A stretch of 64,000 nt of DNA. Origin: Anaeramoeba flamelloides (Eukaryota; Metamonada; Anaeramoebidae). The number at the start of each line of letters is the position of its first letter. Position 1 is the first letter of the stretch. The notes under the pieces are model-generated. The model worked only from the letters and a program-made list of their open reading frames with translations. It made no database searches and was not told the DNA's origin. Of the stretch, positions 47,301 to 57,204 are shown one piece after another. A program made the translations under genes and the position numbers. Location: assembly GCA_027625915.1 (NCBI GenBank), contig JANTQA010000016.1, positions 997,001-1,061,000 of the forward strand, read 5' to 3'.

Positions 47301-50300
47301 ATAAAATTGGGTAATTACATCCGGTACATAGAGCCCAGTTAGCGAATATATAGTGCCTAAAACAACTCCAATAAGTAAGGTATTTTTGGAGACTTTTATT
47401 AATGTTAATTTCAGAACTTTGGATCGGAATGATTTATTTGAATAGTTTTTTCTATGCTTTTTCCCTTCACTGCCATTCTTCGTTGTTTGGTTATTTATTA
47501 ACAGAGTTGACTCATCAATCATATTTTCATCCGAATGCGTGTTCTGGGTTGTCTCTCCATTGATGTTTCTACCAGTGGCACCTTCCGATTCACCACCCCT
47601 TGAACTTTCAGAATTTGATTTATCATCATTCTCATCGAAGTTTGTATCTTCTGATAATAAATGCTCCTCATCGGGATCTGTTATTGCCTTTGCCCCTTCT
47701 AATTCTCTTTGTGCTTTTAATTTTTCACAAAGAAAGATATACAATGGTATTTGAACAAACCAATTTGGCACAGATGCGAGAATTGTATATATTAGAAAAG
47801 ATTTCCCATAAATCACAAGCATGATTGGTACTCCTAGAAATTATAAATTATAAATTATAAATTATCAAGATATTTTTTACAAATTAAAAAAAATTATTTA
47901 TGAATTGCCGATCCTATGAAAAAATCGAAAAATTTGAATTAAAGAATTGATACAAAATAAATCCAAATAACAAAAATAATATCTTTGATATTATTTAAAA
48001 TAAAAAATCCTTATTTATCTTTTCATTGGTAAATGATAAAGAAAATTATGATTCTTTACTGAAATTTTTAAACAAAAATTTAGAAATTAGGGGAGTGCCG
48101 TCAATTTCTGCGAAGTGCCGTCAAGTGTCGTCAAGTGCCTTGTTTTTTTTTTTTTTAATTCTTGTTTTTGTTTCGAAAATCTATTGTTTCTCTAATCAAA
48201 ACAAAAATGAAAAAAAAACCTAACGTTAAGTGCCGTGGAATGCCCTTAGGTTTTTTTTTAATTTCAAAAATTAAAAAAAACCTAACGACGCTTTTACAAA
48301 ATTCAAAAGAATAGAGAAAAATCTTTGATTTTACTAAATTCTTTTAAATTCTTGAATACCTAACTGTGGTTTTCTTGTGGTTTTCTGTTTATTTGCGAAG
48401 TGTTCTAGGTTTTTTTGGGGTTTTCTATTTTATTTCGAAAATTTATAGATTTTCGTTAGGTTTTTTTGAGTTTTCTATTTATTTGTGAAGTGTTCTAGGT
48501 TTTTTTTACTTTAGAAATAGAAAAAGTAAAAAAAACCGAAAGAAAATCTATTGATTTTCCAAATAAACAGAAAACTCAAGAAGAGCTAACAATGGTTTTT
48601 TTAATATAAGAAATAAACTGAAAATTAAATAAATTTTTGGTTTATTTCTTAACTTAAAAAAAAACCTAATGGCTTTAAGAGGAAATTAATATTCTCACTT
48701 TAAAATAAAAAAAAAAAAAACTTGGAAAAAATTTTTATTGAAAAAGTTTTGTAAAATCCTGTTAAAAATATGGAAAGGTATATTCATTCTAAACTCCATT
48801 TCAAAAATTGTGAATATCCTAAAATAAACAAATGATATCTATATAAATCATTTTCCAGTCAAGGGGGCCAGTTATAATGAGTGAATCTCATGTGTTTTAA
48901 GGGTTTGCATAAATATTAGAAGAAAAATTTTATTTTGGAAATTTCAAAATTGAAATCATTTTTTTACATTTTGGTTTTTTTTTTCCATTTTTTTTTACAC
49001 GTAATTCAGTTGCAAAATTTTTTTTTTGCAAGATCAATAGTCACTTGGTAAAAATGTGTTATTCTAAGGTTATTGAAACAGTAGAAATTATTGTTGAGAA
49101 ATCATATTGATTTCTATTGCAATTCTATTCAATCTTTGATCCTTGATATTTGATTAATGAATGTGAAAAATTTTCACTGAATTTTCATTTCCTTTTTCAA
49201 AATAGAACCACAAATCCTAACAAACTTCCTCTGGGGACTTGATTTCTAAAAGAAAAGTATGGAAAATGAAGTGAAAATTGTTTTCTATTTATTATTTAAA
49301 TACCAGTAGAAGATCAAACCCAACATTCTTGTTTTTCTCAATGTATACAAGAATTTGAGTTTTGAAATTTTTAAGAAAATCTATTGATTTATTAGTTTTA
49401 TTTCATACTTTATAAATTATTCTTTGATGTCTATTATTCTGCTTATTTTTTATTTGTTCTTCAAAGATCAATTATATATAAATAATTGATATTTGGATTT
49501 TTTTGGGAAGCACTTTGACAGAAACAAAGTTTTTATATAAGGTATTTCCAAAAAAAGTGTTGTATTTTTTTTTAGATTTCATAAAAAATCCTCTTTGTTA
49601 GTGGAGATATTCGTTAATTGATAATACCAAATTAAGTTTAATATTAATACGATTGACTCAATTACTAAGGTATTTATTTCAAAATATATTGGTTGAAATA
49701 TTTCCAAAAAAAGAGAAAAAAAAAAATAGCACTTTTTTTGGTGAAAACAATATACAACCAATTTCAAATAAAAAAACTCGAAATATCGAAAAGGTACAAA
49801 TGATTTTTTAAACAATAAAATGCAGTTAGATGTTTACAATTATATTTTAAAATTTATCGAGATTAAATAAGTTATGAAAACGATTTTTTCAATCAAAAAG
49901 AAAATAATAAACACTAATTTTCACCCCTTAAAAATATCAGATAAAATCGAGATCAGAAATTTTAATATCTTTCATTTATTGAATACAATACTAGGAAACA
50001 AATTGAATTATTATCAAAAATCGATAAATGTTAGTTAATGATTTTGGATGTTTAAATACTTTTTTGTGGATTGAGTTGAAAAGATATATTTTAAAATAAA
50101 TTTGCCCCACTTTCTTGGAAATATCTTATATCTTCTTTTGTATTCAAGAACAACTAATTATTAAATCTTATTAATAATTCACTTTTAAATCATTCTAAAT
50201 ATATAAAAACCTTATATTTTAAAAATTAAAAAAAAATACAATCAAAAACTGTAAAAAAAATAAATCACAGTTTTTGAAAATAGCATTACTGATTTTTTAT

Positions 50301-52512
50301 TATTTAAATTTCACTTAGAAAAGGTTAACAAGGGAATTTTTTGACTAATAATTAAATGAATTTTAAAAGGCATTGTATAGTCTCAATTTTGTTAATTTTT
50401 ATTTGTATTTTCGAAGATCTTTTTTTTTTTAACTCGATCTTTCTTAAAAAAAAAAGAAATTGAAAAAAGAAAAGTCAGAATTAAAAAAAGTATCAAAAAA
50501 AAAAGAAAAAGAAAAAAAAAAAAAAGAAAGAAAAATTGAAAAAGAAAATACAAAAATTTGAAAATGAAATTAGAAAAAGCAAAACAAACAATTACACAAT
50601 TGAAAAAATGATTTTGATCCAAAAATTTGAAAGCAAAAAAACAAATTTGTAAATTAAAATAATTTATCTGATCAAAAAATTGAATAACACAAAATCACTT
50701 CCAATAACATCCTAAAGTGAGTCAAAATTTTTGGGAAATTGTTTATATTTTGAATTCAATGTGTGCCCTAAAATTAATAAATGAAAATTTTTCTTTCAAA
50801 TTCGCAAATATATTACTTATTGTTAGCTGAATAAACCAAGATCTTTTGAAAATTAATTAGAAATGATTTTTTTAGTGATTTAATTTGGCTTCTTTTTGAA
50901 CTTTGAGACAAAATTGTGATTTCTATTCTTTGAATTTTTAATACTTTTGCTAAAATGACTCTCTAGGTTTGTTGAATCAGGGTTAAAAATTAAAAAGTGG
51001 ATTTCTTTCACTGTTGCCAAAATAATGCGTGAAGAAAAGTTTAATCCATGTTTCAAAATAAAAAACTGTGTTTTTTTTTTCTAAAAGGCTTTTTATAGAA
51101 TAAATCGATCAAAGAAACCAACAATAAACCCTAAGTAAATCTGATATTGGTTTCTTAAAGTTCTATTATTTTAATAAAAATTCTAAAAACAAAGGATCAA
51201 ATGTGGAAAATTTATCTCAAAAAATAGAGTTAAATTTTTCAAAAAATAATTAAAAAAACAAAAAAAATTGAAAAAAAATGGAAAAATTTTTGAAAAATTG
51301 GAGCAAATTCATTTCATAATTAATAATTTTGTCAAAGAATATCATGGAGTTCACTGCAAAAATGGATTTATATGAGTTGTTCTATTATTGAATTACTAAA
51401 TTATATGTTGCATTGGGATCAACAAGAAGAAAAAAAGAATGGGTTTTAATTTGAAATACAGGTTTTTTGCTCTTAGCAATTGTATTTTTTGATTATTGTT
51501 CCTATCATTGATTTTTTCAAAATTTTTTTTGGATATAGGCGTGGTTGAAATAAACCAAAAGATCTTAAAATTCAATTAGAAACGATATTTTTCGTGATTG
51601 AATTTGGCTTCTTTATTGAACTTTGAGATTTTGTTACTTTTAAATAAATTTGATTGTTTGGTCAATTAAACAAATCGCAGTTCGAATCCCTGACAAAGTT
51701 AACAGAGAAATTCAAAAAAAATCAAAGATCGCATTATCTTTGGTTTCAGTGGGTTTGTTCTCGTTACGTGTGTGGTTTTGTCACCACTAAAGGTGTATTC
51801 GAATTTTCTATTGTATTTTTTTTTATTTTCAGTAAATTTTTTTTCTTTATCAACTTTTGATAATCTCACACTTTAGGTTTTGTTCAAGTAATTTTTGAGA
51901 ATTTGATTTTTTTGCATTTCAAAAAAGTTGAGTTTAGGTGGACAAAAAATGTTTAGTCTGGAAACCCAAAAATCACGAGGGTGAAAAAAGAAAAAAGCTG
52001 TAAAAAAAAAACAAAGAAAAGAAAAAAAAAAAAAAAAAAAAATCTGTTACCATAAACAAGAGTATTAGGCCAAGTTATTGTGAGTAAATAGGTGGTAATA
52101 TTCTTAATGTCTCTTTGTTTGAATATCCAACAGAACATAAAAACTACGAATTGAGCAAGGGTCTGAAATAGGATATAAAGCCCACACCATCTCCAATTCA
52201 ATTTTCGGCTTGGTTTTAGAGGCAAAAAGAAAAAAAGAAAAGAAAAATGCAGAAAGATCAGAATAATATAGTTTGAGTTTGAGATGTTTTTGGAGATCTT
52301 TCATGATCAGGTCACAAAGGAAATGATTACAAATCGCAAGTCAGAGTTATTCCAAAAATCAAAATTGGAAGTGCTAATTTATAGACAATAGTATTAATAT
52401 CGCCAAGTACTTTTACTTTTAATACTTTCCAACGAGAAGAAAGATACCCAACAATTAGGATTAACATTAAAGCTGCACCTTTGTTGATTAATTTGATTGT
52501 TAAACTTGTCAT
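44390..52512 (-). CDS. Auxin efflux carrier (AEC/PIN-like, GPR155-like) family transporter
   Basis: Four exons: 52512-52331, 52208-52051, 47833-47056 and 44501-44390. Donors are GTAATC, GTAACA and GTAAGT; acceptors are CAAG, CTAG and CTAG; all split codons close in frame, giving 409 residues. The N-terminal half has five hydrophobic segments with family landmarks: KLALPILIFGITLTCDF (45-61), KLNWRWCGLYILFQ (63-76) and WPNTLVYGVPIMLVIYG, corresponding to the NTxxxGxP hinge. A Ser/Asn/Glu-rich cytosolic loop of about 85 residues follows. The second half has KNTLLIGVVLGTIYSLTG, TLPVAMLTIGMF, FLINALPPALATFSFGEE and the last helix in exon 4 (LIIETFLMVPVILLWIYIF). The family moves small organic anions (auxins, bile acids in the superfamily) at the plasma membrane, ER or lysosome; the substrate here is unknown. 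Exon 4 is tiny and lies 2.5 kb away. Introns 2 and 3 are full of MITEs. Confidence 0.9.
44746..45291. mobile_element. MITE family E, copy 2 (internally deleted, transporter intron 3)
   Basis: About 545 bp, reverse orientation relative to copy 1. The left end is AAACTTTGTTTCTGTCAAAG and the right end is TTTGACTGGAAAATGGTTTA. It lacks roughly 160 bp of the central part, including the GAAAATGAAGTG palindrome. Confidence 0.7.
45578..45744. mobile_element. MITE family D, copy 2 (transporter intron 3)
   Basis: The internal block AAAAAAGGATTCATTATCTA, then ATATTGAAAATAAACAG and GTAATTTGCAAAAAA, matches the copy at 56275-56454. The right end GATAGAGATTAGTCACTTAA is intact; the left end is eroded. 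Confidence 0.65.
45949..46463. mobile_element. MITE family B, copy 3 (transporter intron 3)
   Basis: About 515 bp. The left end TCAAAATTTTCCACAC and right end GTGTGTTAAAAATTTTGA are inverted. The interior CTAACCATTTGATCGATCA and CAATTAGTGAATGGTT match copy 1 closely. An internal CCAAAATTTTTAACACACC repeats the terminal motif. Confidence 0.75.
46580..46833. mobile_element. MITE family F, 254 bp, rich in TTATAACA words
   Basis: TACCCGAATAAAAAAA at 46580 is mirrored by TTTTTTTATTAGGGTA ending at 46833, with TTTTTTATAA continuing both arms (about 26 bp). The interior is almost entirely ATAACATGTTATAA-type short palindromes, so the whole element should fold into a multi-hairpin. Similar TTATAACATG words occur at 35580-35700 in the LRR-PP2C intron. 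Confidence 0.65.
47935..48095 (+). mobile_element. LINE 3'-end fragment (transporter intron 2)
   Basis: A plus-strand frame with SLVNDKENYDSLLKFLNKNL is the C-terminal tail also found in other copies (58690-58875, and in reverse at 2340-2740). It runs straight into the GGGAGTGCCGTCAA motif of PAL-7, indicating that PAL sequence lies at the element's 3' side. Confidence 0.5.
48095..48680. repeat. Palindromic-module cluster PAL-7
   Basis: One of the fullest clusters. Tandem AAGTGCCGTCAAGTGTCGTC units are followed by TTTTGTTTCGAAAATCTATT arms, a long stem around 48296-48362, two GTGTTCTAGGTTTTT units and a TTAAATAAATTTTTGGTTTATTTC hairpin arm (split here as TTAAATAAATTT and TGGTTTATTTC). Confidence 0.7.
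48844..49536. mobile_element. MITE family E, copy 3 (transporter intron 2)
   Basis: About 690 bp, same orientation as copy 1. It begins AAATCATTTTCCAGTCAAGG and ends CACTTTGACAGAAACAAAG, between TA dinucleotides. The internal GCAAGATCAATAGTCACTTG and the GAAAATGAAGTGAAAA palindrome are kept. Confidence 0.75.
49535..50130. mobile_element. MITE family G, 596 bp, abutting MITE E copy 3
   Basis: TATAAGGTATTTCCAAAAAA at the left faces CTTTCTTGGAAATATCTTAT at the right, giving imperfect TIRs of about 24 bp. The left end shares the TATA with the end of MITE E copy 3, so one element inserted beside or into the other. Minus-strand frame 49815-49579 inside it is Phe-rich and not convincing as a gene. 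Confidence 0.6.
50828..51640 (+). repeat. Direct repeat pair of about 95 bp
   Basis: 50828-50922 and 51545-51637 share AATAAACCA, AAGATCTT, AATTAGAAA, GTGATT and AATTTGGCTTCTTT.TTGAAC in order, with roughly 80% identity by eye. They are 720 bp apart in transporter intron 2. They could be ends of a direct-repeat element or a tandem duplication. No coding frame lies between them. Confidence 0.5.
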
Positions 52513-53119
52513 TAAAGGAAATCTGTTATTTACAAAGTTTTACAAAAAATAATTTCTTAATGTTGGTTTGTGAACATGGTAGGGAAATGTCAATAAACTT
52601 ATAGTTGTGGTCTGAAAAAGAAAATCTAGTATTTCTAAAAAATTGTAATCAAGATTTGGGTTTTAGTTGGTGTTTTCAGATTCTTTTGTAATTTTGCTTT
52701 TTTTTAAATTTTGAAAAAGAGGAATAATATTTCAAGTCAAATAAAATTGAGTTAATGTGAACCACACACTTGGACTTTTTCAAAAGTAGTGTTTTTTTTT
52801 TTAAATTTTGTTCTTCAATCTGTTTGCAGTGGATAATTTTCAATAAATAGCAAAATCTCTTCTTAGTATTTTAAGCAAGAAAAAATTTACCTTTCCATCT
52901 GAAAATTATGTTGAGATTTTGAACACAACATGAATTCTAAAGAGTACAAAATTACATATCAAACCAAAGAGAATTGAGACTTGTTAATAACATTTTAAAA
53001 AATCAACATTAGAAAGGAAGCCTTTCAAATATTTCAAAATAATTCACCGATTTTGAACTATTTAAGATGAAGGGCTTTAAATAATATTCAGGTAAATTAT
53101 AACAGAACAAATATTTTTT

Positions 53120-53302
53120 CTATTTTACTGGTATTTGCATTATAAATGGGAAAAATTTTCCAGTCAATTTCAGATTTTTCTTTTCAAACAGATCATTCAA
53201 ATTACAACCCACTTCTCTGAGAAAACTCTTTTTATTAAAGACAAATTTGGAAAATGAAGTGAAAATTTTGTCCCATTTATATTTCAAATACAAGTAAAAT
53301 AT
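53120..53302. mobile_element. MITE family H, 183 bp, nearly all inverted repeat
   Basis: The left arm has TTTTACTGGTATTTGCATTA and ATAAATGGGAAAAATTTTCC; the right arm has the inverted equivalents GGAAAATGAAGTGAAAATTT and ATTTCAAATACAAGTAAAA. Parts resemble the central palindrome of MITE E, so it may derive from that family. Confidence 0.6.
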
Positions 53303-53324
53303 TTAAAATGATTTCAAATACAAT

Positions 53325-53440
53325 CAGTTTCACTTTTAAGGCAGAAAATTTCAACGAAACTTAAGGTATAAAAAAATCTCAAATTAAAGCTCAAAATTTG
53401 GAATTGTATTTTTGACAAATTATTTTAGTTTAGAATCTGA
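53325..53440. mobile_element. MITE family J, partial copy
   Basis: CAGTTTCACTTTTAAGGCA, then GAACTTAAGGTA-like and AAATCTCAAATTAAAG blocks, match in inverted orientation the right half of the complete copy at 61823-62018. The left half is missing. Confidence 0.6.
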
Positions 53441-53484
53441 TTTCTACGCCTTAATCTGGATTTTTTTGAAAAATATCTAGAATA

Positions 53485-53600
53485 CAATCTTTGATATACG
53501 TCAAAATATGGACACATGATCTCTTTTACCATTGGTGAATGATAAAGAATATTATGATTCTTTATTGAGATTTCGAAACAAAATTTAGAAATTTATAAAG
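53485..53600 (+). mobile_element. LINE 3'-end remnant
   Basis: The ATCTTTGATAT, TTGGTGAATGATAAAGAATA and TTATGATTCTTTATTGA blocks match the LINE tails at 47935 and 58690. It is followed directly by PAL-8. Confidence 0.45.
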
Positions 53601-54290
53601 AGTCATCAAGTGCCATCAAGTTCCTTAGAGTTCCATCAAATGCCTGAGTTTTTTTTAATTTTTTTAATAAAATGAAAATTTTTGAAATTTTCTTTCTATT
53701 TATAACTAATAAAAAATATTAAGTGCGATAGAGTTTTTATGATTCAAAAGAATAAATTGAGAAAAATCAAAGATTTAACTCAATTCTTTTAAATTCTGGA
53801 AAAGCGAAGGGTGATTTTTTTTACTTTTTTTTTCCCTCTATAAAGTGTTCTAGGTTTATTTGAGGTTTTCTATTTTATTTGTGAAGTGTTCTAGGTTTTT
53901 TTTACTTTAGAAATAAACAGAAAATTTTAATAAATTTTCGGTTTATTTCTAAAGTAAAAAAAAAATCTAACGAAAATCTATTGATTTTTCTTCTAATCAC
54001 AACAAAAAATAAAAAAAAACCTAAAGAAAGTGCTGTAGAGTGTCAAGTTTTTCTTGAGGTTTTCCTTTTAATATTTTTTCTTTAATTTTTTTAAAATAAA
54101 ACAAAAAAAACACCGACACTTTTCCAGAATTCAAAAGAATAGTGTAAAAACTTAGATTTTACTCAATTATTTTGAATTCAAAAAAAAACCTAATGTTGTT
54201 TTTTTTTTAATTTTAGAAATAAAAATTTTAATTTTTTAAATTTTATTTGTCATTTCTAAAATTTAAAAAAACCCATCACTTCTGTAAGAA
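53600..54290. repeat. Palindromic-module cluster PAL-8
   Basis: Starts with a tandem run of CATCAAGTGCC-type units (GTCATCAAGTGCCATCAAGT), then two stems (about 53740-53805 and 54112-54190), GTGTTCTAGGTTT units, and an AATTTTAATAAATTTTCGG hairpin around 53915-53955. Confidence 0.7.
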
Positions 54291-56274
54291 GTAAATAATT
54301 TCTTCCTTTCAAAAATATATATAAAAAAAATTGGAATTTTTTCCTCCAGATATTTCGTTAAAAGTATGTACTCGAAAAGCGGGATGGTAAAGTGTTTTCT
54401 GAAACAGTTTGAAATTATTTTCCAATATATTCAAATATTCAATGTTTTAACTATTTTTGATTTTTAAAAGAAAATTTTCATAATTACTAAAGAATTTTAT
54501 CAACAATATGAATATTTCAAACATATTTATTTCAAACAATCTTTTTTTTACACATCTGAAAAACAAAAAAAAAATATTTGATGATTGATAAACAAGAATA
54601 TTTATAATTTCCATCCAAATTAATTTTTCAGAATCTAACCAGTTGTTATGTTTTTTTTTTTCAATAATCAAGAACTTTTTTACCACAAAAAGACAATTTT
54701 TAATTTATCTTTCTTTTGATTGAGAAAAATTAACAAAAAATTAAACATTATAATTAAAAAAACTGTAATTAGCAAAAATTTGGAAACAAAGTATTATGAA
54801 TTTACAATTATTGTCAAAGTGTGACCATTTTGAAAATAATATATTCACTGAAAAAGGATCAATTAAAGAACCTTTTTTATTAATTTTTGTTTCAATTGCA
54901 AAAAAAAAATTGGATAAAAGTTAAGAAAAAAATTGGAAAGTAAAGTATATTGAAAAAATATAATTTTAAATACTGGAATTTCGTTTTTTTAATTCTAAAT
55001 TTTAAGGAATATTACAGATAAATTAAAAAAAAAAACAAAGAATTAAATTACCTGCATTATCTCACAAAATTTTCAAAGAAAGTTGTTTTAAACATTTAAA
55101 AAAAAAATCATTTAACTTTGAAATAAAAAAAATATATTATATTAAACATTGCCCTCGGTATATTTAATAAATTGCCTTTTTTTCATTTTTTTTTCAAATT
55201 ATAAATTCTGATGTAAATATAAGAGATATCAAATCAGTATGATTTCATAAAACATTTCCTTAAAAAATACCCACAGCAACAATGTAAACCAAGATCTTTG
55301 GTTTTTTTTTCAAATTTTTCCTCTTATAATAAAATTAAAAAAAATTGACAGTTAAAAAAGAGTATTTGAAACAGAGATATTTTTTTCCTAGTGAGGTAAT
55401 ATGTTATTCGGGCACACGATCTGTTTTTAATATACATTTTTGATAGAATATGGTGAATTTATAATTGTTAGCCTTCTTACAAAAGAATTCATATATAAAG
55501 TCGCGTTAATTGATTGAATTTTTCCCTCTGCCAAGAGTGACTTGAAGAAGAAAAAAGATATTGTGAAATTGCAATTCTTTTGATTGACAAAATTCAAATA
55601 AAAAAAAAAATTAAAGGAGTCTAATTGGAAAAAAAGTGAAATTTTAAAAATAAAAACCATCAAAGATTTCTTAATTTCAATTATTTCAATTTTAAAAAAA
55701 AAAATCACATGATCTTTAATTATAAAAAATAACAAATTTAGAAAAAAAACAATTAATCTCAAATGATTTCTATTTCCAAATGATTGAATTTCCTCAATCT
55801 GAAACAAATTGTTTTCTTCCGTGACAAAATGTTTTAATCCGATTTAATGTATTTTTTAATTGTTTTTTTTAACCATCTGAATATGAAAAAATAAGGATTT
55901 TGTATATTCTTTCTAGAAAATTAACCTGTTCAAAAAAACGAAGAAAAGAAAAAAAACATTTGAGATCTCAAAAGCACCTAAGAATAAAACTTCGAAACTT
56001 CCTCAGTTATTTTCAAAATTCTAATTCACAACATTTCTAATTGAAATTTGATTGTCATGCTTTTGCACTTTTTATAAATTTCTTCGTTTTTAATTATTGG
56101 TTATTAATTTTTGAAGATCGATCAAAATTCAATAATCATGTGTCGTTTTTTTTTACGATACATATTAGACACTCATTAAAATAATATCATAATGATTTTT
56201 TCAAAATCATTTTAAATAATTATTTTTCCTTTTAAGGATATTGTATCTTACAAACAATTATTGGGTAAAGGTTA

Positions 56275-56454
56275 TTAAGGGACTAGTCTCTATTATTTTT
56301 TTTTTTGACCAATTTCTAAATAAGGATTCCTTATCTCTAAATATGTTTAATATTGAAAATAAACAGGTTTTCCAAATCAAAGTAATTGGCAAAAAATTTT
56401 CCCAATCTCTTTTAAATTTAGGTAAAAAAATTTAATTGAGATTAGTCCCTTAAG
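56275..56454. mobile_element. MITE family D, copy 3 (best preserved)
   Basis: 180 bp with TTAAGGGACTAGTCTC at the left and GAGATTAGTCCCTTAA at the right, a 16-bp TIR with one mismatch. The inner block AAGGATTCCTTATCTCTAAA through GTAATTGGCAAAAAAT defines the family. Confidence 0.75.
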
Positions 56455-56979
56455 AAAAAAATTGTAAATCAAATGATTTAAACTCATTTTTTTCCATACA
56501 CGGATGAAATTGTTGAAGGAATAAAGTGAATTAAAATCCCCCTAATGTTATTACAGCATCAAAAATATTTTAAAAATGAAAGGATAAAAGAATTATTAGC
56601 TTAAAAAATCTCATGAAATTGGTTTGTATTCTATTTTAAAAAATACCCCTTAAACAGTAAGTTCTCCTTTTGTTGACAAACCAGTTCCAATTTTAACTAA
56701 ATAAAAATTGGGGTTTGAATAAATCTTTTGTTTATTTTCAATGTTAGATATTTTGTAAAAATACCAAGACGTATAAGTACAGATGAACTCAAATTATTTT
56801 TGATTTCAAGCTTTAGTTTTCTAAAAATTAAAAAAAAGAGAAAATGAAATCATTTTTTTTGTTTCTTTTTTTTTTAATTTTAAAAAATCACCCTTAATAG
56901 TTCTTTGAAAAACACATACAAAATTTGTTAACCCTTTTTAGATCTTTCTTTTTTGTTTAGTCGATTAAAATTTTAACCA

Positions 56980-57167
56980 ATGCTTGATCCTCCATCTCGT
57001 CGTTATGATCAGCCAAGAATGAGAAATCAACAGAACCGATACCAAAAAGAACAAGACAAAAAATTTTCCAGATACCAAAACGAACAACCCTTTATTAATA
57101 AGTAATTAGTTTTATTTCTTTTTTTTGTTTTTGAAAACAAGAGAAAAAAAGTTTTTTTGTTTTTTTA

Positions 57168-57204
<37 letters not shown>

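Larger units (their letters stand above)
52513..56979. other. Intergenic region between divergent genes, 4.5 kb
   Basis: It separates the transporter (minus) from the Asn/Gln-rich gene (plus), so two promoters should lie here. It holds MITE H, a MITE J remnant, a LINE tail, PAL-8 and MITE D copy 3. The 126-codon minus frame at 55427-55807 is Phe/Ile-rich and probably non-coding. A TTTGTTTAG acceptor-like site at 56952-56960 suggests a 5'UTR intron for the gene that starts at 56980. Confidence 0.5.

Noticed and set aside
51650-51725. tRNA-like B-box (GTTCGAATCC)
   Set aside because: The bases on either side do not form a T stem, and no acceptor or anticodon stem can be drawn; probably chance or a very decayed SINE.
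55427-55807. 126-codon open frame on minus
   Set aside because: Phe/Ile-rich, spans several poly-A/T runs, no domain and no splice context; likely chance in AT-rich DNA.
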